Source: Taenia hydatigena (lineage: Eukaryota; Platyhelminthes; Cestoda; Cyclophyllidea; Taeniidae). From it: a stretch of 64,000 nt of DNA. The position numbers and the translations under genes were made by a program. The notes under the pieces were generated by a model. That model worked only from the letters and a program-made list of their open reading frames with translations, searched no databases and had not been told where the DNA came from. Numbering within the stretch: the first letter of the stretch is position 1; every line of letters starts with the position of its first letter. The DNA lies in the NCBI GenBank assembly GCA_036345935.2, contig JADWOT020000007.1, positions 2,799,128 to 2,863,127 on the forward strand. The letters are read 5' to 3'. Positions 25,059 through 37,056 of this stretch are shown here, one piece after another.

Positions 25059-25355
25059 ATCCATTTTGGACCAAACAATAAAAGGGGTATTAGATCCCAT
25101 TGACCCTAAAGTGCTCGCTAAACTTGGATTTTTAAACTACCCCTTATCATCTTTTGAATGTTTAGCGCAGTTTGTTTGTGATGTCCTCTCTCTCCATCAA
25201 GATGATATGGTATTGTCATCCACCCTTACAGTGTCAGCATGCGAGCGCCATATTTGGGGACATTCTGCTTTCTGTTATGTTTCGTTATTTCCACAAAAGG
25301 ATGGAAATTCGGACATTGTGTATTCCAAACGCTGCTCTTACAGTGGTTACCCAAA
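25059..25355 (+). CDS. Candidate exon, 98 codons, unidentified
   Basis: The frame runs from a TTGCAG acceptor (weak, with an A-rich run before it) to a good GTATGT donor after GGTTACCCAAA, ending in phase 2. Residues include IKGVLDPIDPKVLAKLGFL and SSFECLAQFVCDVLSLHQDD, a plausible globular composition with several cysteines. A second plus frame is partly open. No family recognised. Confidence 0.3.
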
Positions 25356-26841
25356 GTATGTAGTCTTCAGTCTTCTTTTGAAATAGGTTTAGTTGGGCAG
25401 TTAATGGCTCAGCTTAATTGTTCCATGCAAAGCCTGCCCCTTTCCTTTCCACATCACCACCTCTATGCTGTCGGCAGTCTTGATTCTGGGATCTAAGGTT
25501 AAATATCCCCCCTACTGAATCAACGCTCTGTAGCAGTTGTATGGCGAGATCAGCGAACCAAATGACATTCACCAGGGTAGGGCTGTTGGCACGCGAATGC
25601 TACGAAATGAGGTAAGGGGGCATCCGCTCGAAGTGGCAGATGGGACCGAGGAAGGATGCACATCAATCTAAGATATTCTTAAACCCTTGAGGTTCAGTAT
25701 TATAAGTTCTCTTGACCATAGTAGCTAGATGCTAAATTGCGATGTGAACAGAAGACAGAGCGTCCAACCACTGTCGCAGAACCATGAAACGCTGATCAGT
25801 TTTCTCATTTAACAGACTAAATGGCACCTGGACGCCGCTTGCTTTTATAATGTGCAGAATTGGGCCATTGTTGGGGGGAGCCGCTTTAAAGTTTATAGAG
25901 TTAAGCGCAGTTTCTTTATACCGGCTTGTTTTGGACCGCGAATTGTCGCTTTGCATAATTTGGATCGCTCTCGTTATTATCCACTCATTTTGTTTGATTT
26001 TTCTGCAGACCTCAGAATCTTTTTCAAGGCCTCCTCATACGTCTTGGCCTAGGCTATTTTTATCACCTCAGACGAATCTATGAACAATCGCATGATAGAT
26101 CATCTTGTGAATACAAAGGGTAATTCAGTTCTGAAATTAAGTTAGATCCTAAATGGATAAGTGCATGCAGGGTTGGTCTAGAAACAGTGCTCTCCATGCT
26201 TTCACGACTATCTTTGGTAACTAACGATGAGAAGAGTGTACGCTAGTGAGGATATCTGACAGACTAGAAGCCGTGTGGATGCACCGTCACCTGGTGGCCG
26301 GCTTGATGCAATGTAGGGGTGGTGTGCGCTGGCTACATTAACCACTGAAACATACTCGATGAGGGAATCGATAAATGGAATCCTAATATTTCGTGTAGAC
26401 GAGAACGTTGCGACACTGGTGGCCGCAGTGGTTGATGCATCCGAATCACATTCTTTCCTAGTGTCCACAGAAGCAAAGAGACATAAAAGAGAATTGAAGT
26501 GCAGAATTGTGAGCTAATCTCTAATCCGTTAATGGCGCATCATAGGGGTAAGTGCAATGTTGTGCTCCTGCTACCTTACCGTACATAGAGTATTCAGCCA
26601 CTAGTCAGTTGGAAGTTCTCCCTTTACAGGGATTAGTCCACGCAGAGCGTGGATTTTCCCCAATTCACACCCTGATTGTCAGAGATGTTTCGAGTGGAGT
26701 ATATCTACTTAACCAAGTAGAGCCTGACATTGGTAATGGGAAATAGACTTGTGTATGTGTAAGAAAATGTGTGAGGGGGAATCGACTTGTCATTGTTGAC
26801 ATTGGACAGAAAAGTGTATGGACAGAAGGACAAAGAGATAA

Positions 26842-27090
26842 ATAAACAAGAGAATTTGGCATTTTCCTACTTTCCTGGCACTCCCTAATGGCCGCAAGAA
26901 GCCGAACGGCTCGTAAGTATGGACAGTGTCTTTCTTCTTCCTTTGTAGTCTTTATCTCTACCCACCAATTATGCGCTGTTTCATGCCGATTTTGCCCCAT
27001 CACTACATCTACAAAGGGATAATGAGAGAAGAGATTTCCGTATTTTGTAATACGTGTGAATCGACATGGACGAAATTGATATGGCAATGA
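26842..27090 (+). CDS. Candidate two-exon frame around a 36-nt intron
   Basis: GTAAGTATGG at 26913 and TTCTTCTTCCTTTGTAG ending at 26948 enclose exactly 36 nt with textbook donor, pyrimidine tract and acceptor. Joining 26842-26912 to 26949-27090 gives an open frame of about 70 codons ending in TGA (parts: FLALPNGRKKPNGS, then LYLYPPIMRCFMPILPHH). Other joined frames are also partly open. The opposite strand has a 154-codon frame over the same bases (26665-27129), one of the longest in the window, so the coding strand is uncertain. Confidence 0.33.
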
Positions 27091-27673
27091 ATTGTAACGA
27101 CGTGAATTGCAAGACTTTAATTTGCACACGTTGTAGTGATGCCCTAATTCATTTCTTTTTTTGCTGGATATCCACGCTTCAAATAACGATTTACCTCTGG
27201 ACTTAAGCAGTGGTCACTTTGTCGAGAACCCCAGGTTCCCCCTTTTTGTCTCAGCGCCTCTGTTTAAAAACAAATAACACGTAAATGCCTGCCAGTTTTA
27301 ATTTATTTACACGTGGACAAATGACTCAGCCCCTGAAAGGTTCGCAGGCGTGGCATACGGTGGCTAAAGTGGCCAGAAATCGTCACTTCCTCTTCCAACT
27401 CAGTGTAGCATGCTGTTTAGTAACTCTTTTCCACAGAAAGGAGTGAGGTCGGAAACACAGAGCTAGGGCGCTTTTCGAGAGTGCGAATTAAAGGAATTTT
27501 CTCATCTCTTGGAAGTCTACTGAAGGTCATAACGCGACAGCACTGCATTATCACCAAATTAGGGGTCACGATGGATGTCATGACAATGATTTCAGAAACT
27601 CCTACAACTGTAGCCTAGCTGATTTATGAAATCTTATGCTCGCAATTGACTCTATGATTGACTAATTCAACTG

Positions 27674-27866
27674 AATACCTTTGGCATCACGACAACCTGC
27701 CTGGTTCCCCAAATGTGCTCCCTTGTTATCCATATAATCCTCATAACCACTCAAGCCCTCTCCTCCATGCTTTGCTTCGACTTAATGGAGGAGACGATCG
27801 ACACAAAGGGCTAGCGCCGCCAGGCGTTCGGGCCTGTAATAATGGTGTATGCTACCCAAGGACAAC
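27674..27866 (+). repeat. Dispersed repeat R1, copy B
   Basis: It begins with the same 29-base block as 7868 (AATACCTTTGGCATCACGAC and onward) and ends ATGGTGTATGCTACCCAAGG. The middle is diverged from copy A. It lies 145 bp upstream of R2 copy B, so the two may belong to one larger old element. Confidence 0.75.
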
Positions 27867-28010
27867 AAAATGATAATTGTGAGTGATGCATATGTCGTTG
27901 ACCATTTTTACGCCACAGTAAAATGTAGAACAAAGTGATATTGTGTGCATGGATGCAACAGCGCTTGATGACGTTCATTGTGAAGAAAGGATTAAATCCT
28001 GAACTTGCGG

Positions 28011-28095
28011 ACATCTATATGAAGCCTGCAAGACATAAGAGGTATGCATCAGAAGCGCCCATTTATTAGCCCCATAGAAATCTTTAAGAGTATGT
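28011..28095 (+). repeat. Dispersed repeat R2, copy B (terminal-exon-like)
   Basis: Related to 684-758 in opposite orientation. It contains an open frame ending MKPARHKRYASEAPIY then TAG at 28067-28069, matching the end of the candidate gene at 713-778. Similarity continues past the stop. It may be a paralogous gene end or a duplicated fragment; no matching upstream exon was found beside it. Confidence 0.65.
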
Positions 28096-28495
28096 CGCCA
28101 ACCCTCATAATTAAATTCGTACCTTGCACTGCATTTACCGTACTGTTCTTGCCTTTAATGACTCTCACATGCGCTTGCAACTGCCAACTAAACAGTGGTA
28201 GCAGCAGGCCTACTGGAGTGCAATAACTCGCCTCATATATATGTCCCACTGTGGAAGCACTGCGGCAGGGTACTCAAGACTAGGCCTAACTTGATCAGAA
28301 TAGATTACACTAAAATATGACTGACTAGATAAGCCACCTAGGCTTGTTTAGGAAGGATGCGAGTTAATAGGACTGTCTGATTGATTGTTCATGCCTCAAT
28401 TTCAGAGGTCCCTACATACGTTACCATTCAGGTCATCCCCAACATTCTAATTTGGTCTGCTTAATCGACCCGGCACAACCCCATGACGTTTAAAA

Positions 28496-28720
28496 TTAGG
28501 CCTTCTTTCTCTTTCTCTCAGATATTAGGTCTCGCAGCGCACACGCGAGAACTAGGTGTAACGACGTCCTCAAGACGGAGGGATAGAAGATCACTCTTCT
28601 ACGCCTTCTCTCCCACACCCACTCCAACGCATCTTTGGTGAGTGTCTCCTTCGTCTCCACTACGCTCAATATGCTTTCAAATACTGCGTCTTGCATCAAA
28701 TCCCACCATGCGTGCACCAT
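28496..28720 (-). CDS. Possible small ORF, basic helical protein
   Basis: A minus-strand ATG opens 74 codons with helix-like, charged composition (VFESILSVVETKETLTKDAL, then ERRRRRVIFYPS, ending SERKRKKA) and TAA. An in-frame stop lies just upstream of the ATG, so this could be a complete short protein. The plus strand is also open over part of it. No family recognised; chance remains likely. Confidence 0.22.
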   Translation of the reverse strand: MVHAWWDLMQDAVFESILSVVETKETLTKDALEWVWERRRRRVIFYPSVLRTSLHLVLACALRDLISERKRKKA

Positions 28721-28850
28721 GCATTGAAATCACCCCAAGAGGAAAGGCGAGCAGTCGTTAGCGTTTTATTTCCTTTCCCCTATCTTTCCATTTTAATGCC
28801 ACGAGAGCCTCTTGCTACATCTTCTTTGAGCCCAACATCAAGTCGGCCCG

Positions 28851-28883
28851 CCTCCTCCTCCTCCTCCTCCTCCTCCTCCTCCT
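28851..28883 (+). repeat. (CCT)11 microsatellite
   Basis: Eleven perfect CCT units. Depending on frame they would encode serine, proline or leucine runs. The open frame 28691-28951 reads it as serine. A strong donor (TTA then GTAAGTTCCC) follows at about 28914, so it might lie in an exon. Confidence 0.95.
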
Positions 28884-29164
28884 CTCACTCCATCTTCTGC
28901 CAGCGTTCTCTTAGTAAGTTCCCTTCATTTCTCTACATGTCTCATTTTTGATTATGACATAAATAAATAATTTTATGACACACAACCTAGAACAGACTGG
29001 CACAGACTAGTCTGAATGGTAATTAAATCACACTACACCGAAGACCAGCACTTGCTTTGGCATAGCTTAGCTTAGGTCGCCAAATACTATTCATCTCGGC
29101 CATTTTCCCGTCACTTTAGTTTATTCTACACCATCTAGCCTTGGCTTTATCTTTTACTCCTAAG

Positions 29165-29502
29165 CTTACTCCCTCGACAGCGAGGGTGAGTGCGCGGCTC
29201 CTATTTCCCACTGCGTAATTTGCAGGCTGTCCGGATTTCCACCTATCCATCTAACAGGCTACTCATTTTTCTCCTTTTGCAAATCGCCTCAGGCTGTCGC
29301 CCTACAATAATGGGTAAGAATGCGACCTCTCCTCCCGAATCAACCTTGACCCTGTTCACTGCCTGTGCCGACTTCTGTTTCCTTGTCGTTTCGAGGCTTG
29401 TGTGTCATTGACCATCTCCTAATTTTGTCCTTTTGGAGAGTCACATTAGATGGAGTACACGGATGCAGGCAGCAACGTGCGTGTGCACCTGGGTATACTT
29501 GA
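29165..29502 (+). CDS. Candidate three-exon gene end with mini-introns
   Basis: Exons 29165-29185 (21 nt), 29226-29313 and 29396-29502 join in phase (0, then 1) over introns of 40 and 82 nt with donors GTGAGT and GTAAGA and pyrimidine-rich acceptors (ATCTTTTACTCCTAAG, CGTAATTTGCAG, TTTCCTTGTCGTTTCGAG). The joined frame reads LTPSTAR, then AVRISTYPSNRLLIFLLLQI with a hydrophobic run, then cysteine-bearing VHGCRQQRACAPGYT and TGA. Upstream the Ser/Pro microsatellite region may supply earlier exons, but its phase was not settled. No homologue recognised. Confidence 0.4.
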
Positions 29503-30785
29503 GTCCATCTGGGTGCGAAGGCACATTCATCGTATTGTCTTCTTCAAGCTTGTCTTATCAGATGACCAGATAGACAGTTCAATGCTGAACAAAGTAGGCT
29601 CTACTTTGGTTTCAACTCTACACATCGCCAACCCTCAAGCATCCGTCCAATAACTTGCCGTGCCGCAGTTAGGTCTGATTCGGCTCCTGTGGCTTCCTGA
29701 CATTATTTTATATTTTAAATTAAAGCGAACGCCTCGATTTGGGAGGAGAAAGTACAAAAATGTCCAGCGCGCGTCCATCGCAGCGGAAAATATTGGGTAG
29801 ACTTGAGCCCAAGGAAGGCACATTGGGCAGCACAGAACGTCAAACTGGCTTGCATAACCTACCGCACTATCATAAGTTGCAGACAAATTTCTTAAATAAT
29901 GCCTGTCTACGCATGTGGTTCCAGTTCATTCATCCATCCTTTTCTAGGTTTAAGCACGAAGTAGAATATAACTTGCACTTATCAGCACGAAAGTATCGAT
30001 AGTTGGTTGCAAATACCAACTTAAAGTCAAAGCCATGGCAAAAGTGTGCATTCTGCTTCAGCGAACTGTTTGAATAGCAGGCGAAAATTTTAATCACGAG
30101 AAACATTAGCAGACGGTGCTAACTGCACTTGCTTAGACTAAGGCTTACTGTGGTCTTGATCATTTATTGTATGCGTAGCAGTTTACCTAAACACGCAATC
30201 ATGTTACGCTTCTAACATTGGATTTTCAAGTCGATTGCTAGTCACCAAATTGAGTCAAAACATGTGGCACGACCCTTTAAAGTAAACACATATGATTGTC
30301 AATATCTTTATTCACAAAATTCAACACCATATCCAACCTTAGTCCGAGTTCGAATTGGCGCTGTTTATCGCACTCGGATCCAGCTTTGTTGCAGACACCT
30401 GCGCAGTTCATTGCAGCACTTTCGTGAAGCATAAGGAAAACTAGATGATTTATTCAGGACATAAGGAAAATTTGCCTCCTTTATTCAACAAAAAACAACT
30501 GAAGATAAAAGCTTGGTGCTGATAATGGAGTGTGGTTCCAATTCATTGGCGTATGTGATGCTACTGTTCTTCCGTTATCCATTCAAGAAACAGGCGGACG
30601 GTATGCGGCGTGACAGCAACGTCTATTGGGCAGAGATCGCAGATGGCCTGCAGGAAACACCACAATCAAATATTTTTGCGTGCACATGCGCACATGTCCA
30701 ATGCGTGACTACAACCACTGCCTTTAAAGGCAAGAAGACAATTCATGTCCGTAAGAATAAGAATGCGAATGTTAAAGCAAATTAA

Positions 30786-33700
30786 AGCGGAATACTCAGC
30801 CAGACTGTGCAAAAGAAGGGCTTAAATAATAGCCTATGTATGTCTTTTTGATACATCTCTAACATTCTATATAAACAAAATCGAGTACATATGTAAATGT
30901 CATTTGACGCCTGCAAAATTATCAGCGCCTATTTGCAATTGGATGAAAATGAATCACTTACAGCGAAGAAGGATTTTGTAAAGAGTTTGCATGAAGTACT
31001 ACTTTCTCGCTCTTAATTATGATAATCCGGTTGTATGCGTACATCACGTATTATTAAGCATTACATTTTCTCAAGCATTTAGCATTTTGTCTTCCCACGT
31101 TAACCCATTACAACTTGTGATGGTTCACCTACTGTTAAGTGGGAGTGCCTAGCCATTCTTCGAAAATCTTCCTCATCTCTTACAAGCTAATCATTTCAGC
31201 AAACACCGTTTAGTGGTATGTTCACCACCATTCTAAACGTTTGCCGACACCAAGGCGTCTGCACAATCAGTGGTACATAATTGGGGATGAAAGGGCGCTA
31301 GAAAAATACTGCGAAACGTAGGAACACAATTCAAACAATAGTGCACGCGAAAAGTTAAACTACCCAAACGTTCCATTTACTTAGTCAGACTTTGGTAGAT
31401 CTCTTTGTGTTGGGCCAGCAATTGTGTTGGATTGGTCCCATAGAGATCAATCCGGCTGATAACCGAGCTAGCAGTTGTGGAGCCTTTGAGGAAGTCAAAG
31501 CATGCTTATAGCATTTTACTACCACTTGACTGTCAATTATGTTATACATAGAGACGAGCGTGATGAAAGACTTGAATTATCAGCAGTCCTCGGCGGAGAA
31601 GTTGCTGACATCGTTATCTGCGTAGTGTGGAAGCAACTTGCGATAGAATGAATACCAGTGCATCATAGCAAAAATAAAGCGAATTCGACTCCGTTTACGA
31701 ACGCCCTACTTCCCTTAAATCTATCCACCTTAGCCCACGTTTTCACTAAATTCTCATTTGAGCACGTGAGATTCATTTTTTGGACGTGCCGATTGTCCGA
31801 TGAGTTCAAAGGATTCGTGTTCATGGCATGGAACCACTTGAATGTAGAGCCAAAGGCCTTACCTGCGACTTGATTCCTGCTAGAATTAATTATATGGATA
31901 CGTATATGCAATTGCTAAAAATAGCAACCCACAACCTCTACCCTTCCCCCGTAATAATTTTCTGTTGACGCACTGTCATTTATGTAGACCCCACTGTTCC
32001 CCAGAATGGGCAGCTTGAAGCAATTAATTCTTCCACGGTGCACATGGCCTGGTAACTGCCACCCGAACCCATCAAGCGCATTGAACACTATTAATTCTAT
32101 CAGAAACTCATTGTTCTGATTGTTTATCCATTCGTCTATTCCTCGACTCTCTCATCCCTATGCAACTCAACGTCCCAACCTTAGTGTCCATTTATTCATC
32201 AATCCGTCAAAAATCTGCTATTAGTGTTTTAATAGTTCAATTTTTTGCCTCTTGTTCAACCACCTATCTAGCTGTTGAAAACAGACGAGTAATCAAACTA
32301 TTGGTCATTTGCATAGCAATAATGTGCGGATAAAAGAATGAAGCTAGGAAATGTAGGAGATGGATGCCGAGAGACAGAGTTAGAAATAGTGCGAGACTAT
32401 GCCTTTCGAAAATCGCATCAACCCATTTAGTCAGGAGTGTGGAAGAGGCTTTTGTAGTTGCGACACACTAACCCTCCACAACAATTTTGTAATCGTTTGT
32501 CACATTGCTCAAAATAAGCAGGGCATGTATTTGATTTCGAATAGCAGCACCGTTTTGCCTCTAGAAGAGACAAGATCGTGATAAGTAAATGAGCTTTTAG
32601 CATTAAGACAATGCAATGTTGGCAGTGATTGGTGGAAGGAGAGGGCCATGATCAAGAACCATTGAAACTTGACGGGAAACTTTGGGAAAAATAAATTTAG
32701 GGTTGACTTTAATGGTCTTTGAAACGTTGCTCATGCTTGCTTAAACACTTGGTCGCACAGTTTGCGTGGGGTCACAAGTCATCATTTGAGCTTTACTATT
32801 TTGAGTTGTAAAAGCAAACCATCGAACCAGTGTTCGCTTCTCTTCTTCCCGATGTAGAGACCAAAAAAGACGATGGTTCTGAAATGACTGTGTTGGCGAC
32901 TACCACTGGGTGACTTATCTCCATAACAGCGCGATTCCACAGCTACAACCACACATGCTGTACTAAAACCTCAAGTTATGCGATTGTGAGGCCCTAGTGG
33001 GGATGGTTAGCACAATTGCTGTGAATGTCCACAAGCCCTTACAGATTCGAAGTAAAAATACCATAAAGGTGAGTGGAAGCAGGTGGATAAAAAGTACTTA
33101 ATTTTACCAAGAGTTGGAAGGCGAGTAGGAGAGATGCAACCGCGATCCTCGTTCGCATCAGTATGTAAGCTGATTAACGAGAGCCTGCCCAATTGATTTA
33201 TGCTAGGGAATGTGTGGAATCGATTTGTCATTCTTTTTGTCCATACATGAGTCCACGTGTTACGAATGTTGGTACAGTGAGTTGCAGCTTCCAGATCAAC
33301 TCGTTTGTTTGACGTGTGCGATGAAGGTGTATAGACACTGACATAACAAAGCGCTACATCTGGTGACATTTGGATAGTACAATATGTACCCAAGTAAGAG
33401 TCATATGAAGTTCCTTTCCCCTATCCGCGATCCCACTATTTCAATTTAACTTAATCTATTTTGGTTTGCATCAGTCCAATCAGGGATGAGAGACATCAGT
33501 GACATTGAGGAAACATAACAAACGGCGTTTGTTGAGGGAAGATGTAATTGTTCACACGCGTCAATTTTACAGACGTCGAGAGAGGGCTTGAAGCACAATG
33601 ATGTGAATTAATTAGCTGCTAGGTCGTTTAACATTTATATACACGCTTCAATTGTGCAATTGTTTATATTGTGTCAGCACCGTTTCTGGTCAAGTCGACA

Positions 33701-34629
33701 CAGTTCTCAATCCATCAGCATCGTCGCCATCATCATCAGCAGCAGCAACATCACCGAAATTGCCACTACTACAACCGCCACCGCAATGCCCATTTCTGCA
33801 AATGCACACACGGCCTTTGCTTTGTTAGCATTTGCAGGTTAAATGGCCTCACAGTCCATGCTTGTGAAATCGTTTCATGTGACAGTGATTGTGGTGATGA
33901 TCTTTGCATAGCTTAGCGCTATTGGCTGGAGGCCTTAAGCCTTTCTCAAGGATAACGCACACCTGACTTTGGGATGGAGAGTGAGACAGTGGAGATTTAA
34001 AGGATAGACAAATCGCATGCGCATACTTGCTCACTATTCGAATGCATACATCTATTTATTAAGGCTCTTTATCAACAAGTTTTTCTTCCTGTCACCAGTT
34101 TGCTTCTAATTTGGGCTTGCAGGTCTTGAGTAATGTAGGCGAGTCTCAAGGTCGCTGTGCTGGTTGGCCCCCGTATAATTAGTCCACACACATTCCAGTT
34201 AATCCGTATTGGACCGCAACGGGAGAACAGAACTTAGAAGTATTATTAAATCAGGATGTAGAGCGGTTCGCAGTGATGTGTCATGCCATGGTAAGGACAA
34301 CGCGTGATGATGGAATTCTCGTAGGGCGTTAATTATAAAATGCCTGGATCGGAATGTGTTCCTTGTCTCGTGTCATTTATTGGGTAAATAAGCAACACCA
34401 GACAGGGGCATTTTTATGATACCAGTAGAAATGAAGCTATTGGAACTAAATTGTTGCCCTGAATAGCATGATTTTGCACAAAATGATAGAGATCGCTTTA
34501 AGCCTAGCCGCTTCTTTGTCCCTTCGTGCTAAATTCAATTGATGCAATTAGCTTAGCAAGGGCTTTGCATTTAAGGCTTGTACTTCCCCTGGTCATCAAA
34601 GCATCCAAGCTATTGCACCGATCATCCAG
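30786..34629. other. Mostly non-coding spacer
   Basis: No supported exon. A 128-codon minus-strand frame at 33007-33393 lacks splice support and recognisable motifs. A CAT/CAG-rich low-complexity patch lies near 33715-33785. Confidence 0.45.
33715..33785 (+). repeat. CAT/CAG/CAC-rich low-complexity patch
   Basis: Imperfect trinucleotide sequence (CATCATCATCAGCAGCAGCA and continuing CAT, CAC, CCG triplets). Depending on frame it reads as His/Gln-rich or Ser-rich. Probably an old simple repeat. Confidence 0.7.
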
Positions 34630-34708
34630 TCCTTACGCGCGTCAACGCTGCACATTCCGTCGAAGTATTATGAGTTCGTATTCTTGACGGAGAAGACTTG
34701 GATGCTGC
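34630..34708 (+). CDS. Candidate short internal exon
   Basis: The acceptor GCACCGATCATCCAG and donor GTAAGTGG enclose 26 open codons plus one base (SLRASTLHIPSKYYEFVFLT and following EKTWML). The composition is strikingly protein-like for a short block, and the donor is close to consensus. Neighbouring exons of compatible phase were not identified. Confidence 0.35.
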
Positions 34709-34909
34709 GTAAGTGGTAGCGAAAGGCGAAACAGGCACAAAATGATGACCAGATTGCCGATGTGGAAATCAGTGATGATTTTTATCAGCGGTGATGCAAA
34801 TAATGTCTACTTTAGACAGCTATTACACATCCGTGTCCTAAAGGAAAGACGCTAACAACAGCAGGGGAGAAAACTAAGAAACATCTAGATAAGATCGATA
34901 CGGAAGCAT

Positions 34910-35165
34910 CTACGACAACCATTTAAAGATGTCAATAAAATGAACACGCGGTACACCTCCTCCAATTTTATACTGACTAAATGGAGTCCAAATGCATTTG
35001 ATGCACCTAGGCTGCACTGAAGTGAGAACAAAGTGTCCAGCACATTCTTCGTTTCCCCATACAGTTAACAAAGCAAGCAAGATCCGGATCCCCTTGTATT
35101 TTATTGACGCGAATTGTTTGTGAGCGTTGAGGATGCCGACTCCAAAATTTCGCACTATTTTCAAA
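34910..35165 (-). CDS. Candidate terminal exon, unidentified
   Basis: On the minus strand the acceptor CATCCAGGCACTTAG is followed by 84 open codons plus one base to a stop. Residues include LKIVRNFGVGILNAHKQFAS and a hydrophobic RILLALLTVWG, then several cysteines. A plausible 3' exon, but without a phased partner. Confidence 0.25.
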
Positions 35166-35946
35166 CTAAGTGCCTGGATGACCACAATCGATGTGTGGCT
35201 AATCTGCCCTTATTTCATAACTTCTTCTTGCTATTCATTAGCCTTGATCGTGAAATAACCTATCCACTCATCTGATATCCAACCATCACCTGCCTAGCGT
35301 CGATTCCACTCATCTTGGATTGGGTCATTTAGCCCTCTGAATTATTCATGGGGCAGAGCGGTCACACAATTCGGCGGCATTAGATGGACCATCATCCAAA
35401 AATTACATCCACGGGTTGTCTGAATAGTTTCAATAACTGAAGGTGATTGATATAAAGTCATTTTCGCATACGGGTTAATCCGCGAAGACTAAAGGACAAA
35501 AGTTGGTGCAAACGCCTGCCGGTCGAAAGCGAAGACAGACATTTTCGCAAAAGTGTGATTGGTTCATCGATAATCCTAAGAGGAGCAATCTGTGCCATGC
35601 CTTGCCGATTGTCACAGAAGAGGTCTCAGCTTCATATCTACCCTAGCAAGAGCATGTGATTTCATACTTCCGTCCTGAAAAATCAAAATAAGGCTCTTGC
35701 ATCATCATTGCTGCATTGTTGCAGTTTGCCATTATGTTTAACAGCGTGTCACCGCTTCATCGTTGTGGTATGACCTCCTGGTCATAACAATATTTTCCTG
35801 CATCTACCGAGCGTTATTAAGTAGTATGCTATCCCGCGGCTCTTTTGGAAAGAAAAATCGTATGGTAAGGTTCAGGATGCTGCGGTTTGGTGTCTTGGGG
35901 TTAGAAATGCAAATTAATGGGCACAAAAGCATAGGGTTGAGTTCAC

Positions 35947-36101
35947 CTTTAGGTTGCATTTCCATTGCAAGGATTTTTTTCTCCAGGCCGGCCAGCTGAT
36001 TGTAGAGGTGGGCTTTGTCAGTACTGCAGGCCTCGAGGTTCCAGCATGCCATGCGGCTGGACGCGCACTTGCACACACTGCGCCCGAGTGCTACCCATGT
36101 G
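35947..36101 (-). CDS. Candidate internal exon with short coiled segment
   Basis: On the minus strand the acceptor TTTGTCTTCATCGTCAG and donor GTGAAC enclose one base, 51 codons and one base. The reading includes four cysteines early and a helical, coiled-coil-like end (TDKAHLYNQLAGLEKKILAM). GC-rich third positions in that end are unlike the flanks and favour coding. Another frame is open for about 26 codons. Family unknown. Confidence 0.38.
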
Positions 36102-36296
36102 CTGACGATGAAGACAAATGCACTCAACTATACAAGCGAAGCCCTCTACGGCGTTCCCACTGATGAATCCATTTTGCGTAGTTGAAAAACAAGGATTGGC
36201 AAGTTTACATAGAATTTCGCAAAAATTAGGAATGAACCTGTGATGATTGTTAAACTCATTACTGATATCCTTCTTCAGAATGACGACATTTGACAG

Positions 36297-36376
36297 ATGC
36301 TTTGCTCCATCGGCCCAAACAAAACATCGACCAACAACAGCGTAATCGATGAAACATGCGGCAATTTTCCTTATAG
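36297..36376 (+). CDS. Candidate short exon bounded by AG and GTAAG
   Basis: After GACATTTGACAG the frame reads MLCSIGPNKTSTNNSVIDET and CGNFPYR up to a TATAG donor site followed by GTAAGA. There are 26 codons plus two bases, with two possible N-glycosylation sequons (NKT, NNS). No partner exon was identified. Confidence 0.28.
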
Positions 36377-37056
36377 GTAAGACGAATTGGATCCGCTAGA
36401 AGGTAATATTTGGCGTATTCCGGAGCAAAATACCAAAATTGTTTTGTAGCTACTTAAACTCTTCAGTTTTGAAGTTGTCTGTGATTTTAAGTAGCTTTTG
36501 CAGTCGTAATTTTGCGTTGAATAGGTCTTATGGCGCCGGCGGGGTGCGACTGAAACCGGGGAAGCTTAATTCGCTTATCAGTTTATAAAAATATCGATAC
36601 TACTTGTGTCTGCATGGGGAAAGATACATTAATGGGTGGGTCTACAAGAAGGTGGCTTGAGCCTGCGCTGAATGGCTCTGCAGCGAAGGAACTGGATTAA
36701 CCAGCCAAAGTCAATTTACAAACGTGAAGGTTCCTGATGTCGGGATTGAGTTTATTTCACGACTTTATGGCGAATCTTTGCAAGGCACTTGGGCCTGGAT
36801 AGAGGGTAATTTGGCAAAACTAATGGTTATCTTTGGATAATTGGCGCGAAGGAGTCATTAGAGCAGCTTCAGTCGTTCATTTCGCCTTGATTACATCTAT
36901 AGGTTCGAGTGCCTCTATACTTAAATGCTTCCCACCCCTGTGTAAAACATAAAGATGCATCCTTACAGTGCTACTTATTAAAAGAAATCCATTCAAAATT
37001 ATGACTACAGTAAAAGCCTTTGTTGATTTTTGGCCCCTCCTCCGGTTTGACAAGCA

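Noticed and set aside
31663..31920. Possible 17-nt minus-strand microexon before a GTAAGG donor near 31860
   Set aside because: No phased neighbours and a weak acceptor, so not reported.
32399..32581. Cysteine-bearing frame resembling an EGF-like fragment
   Set aside because: Only four cysteines with wrong spacing for EGF, and no splice sites at its edges.
33007..33393. Minus-strand frame of 128 codons
   Set aside because: No start context, splice support or motif; the composition changes along its length. Left out as a gene.
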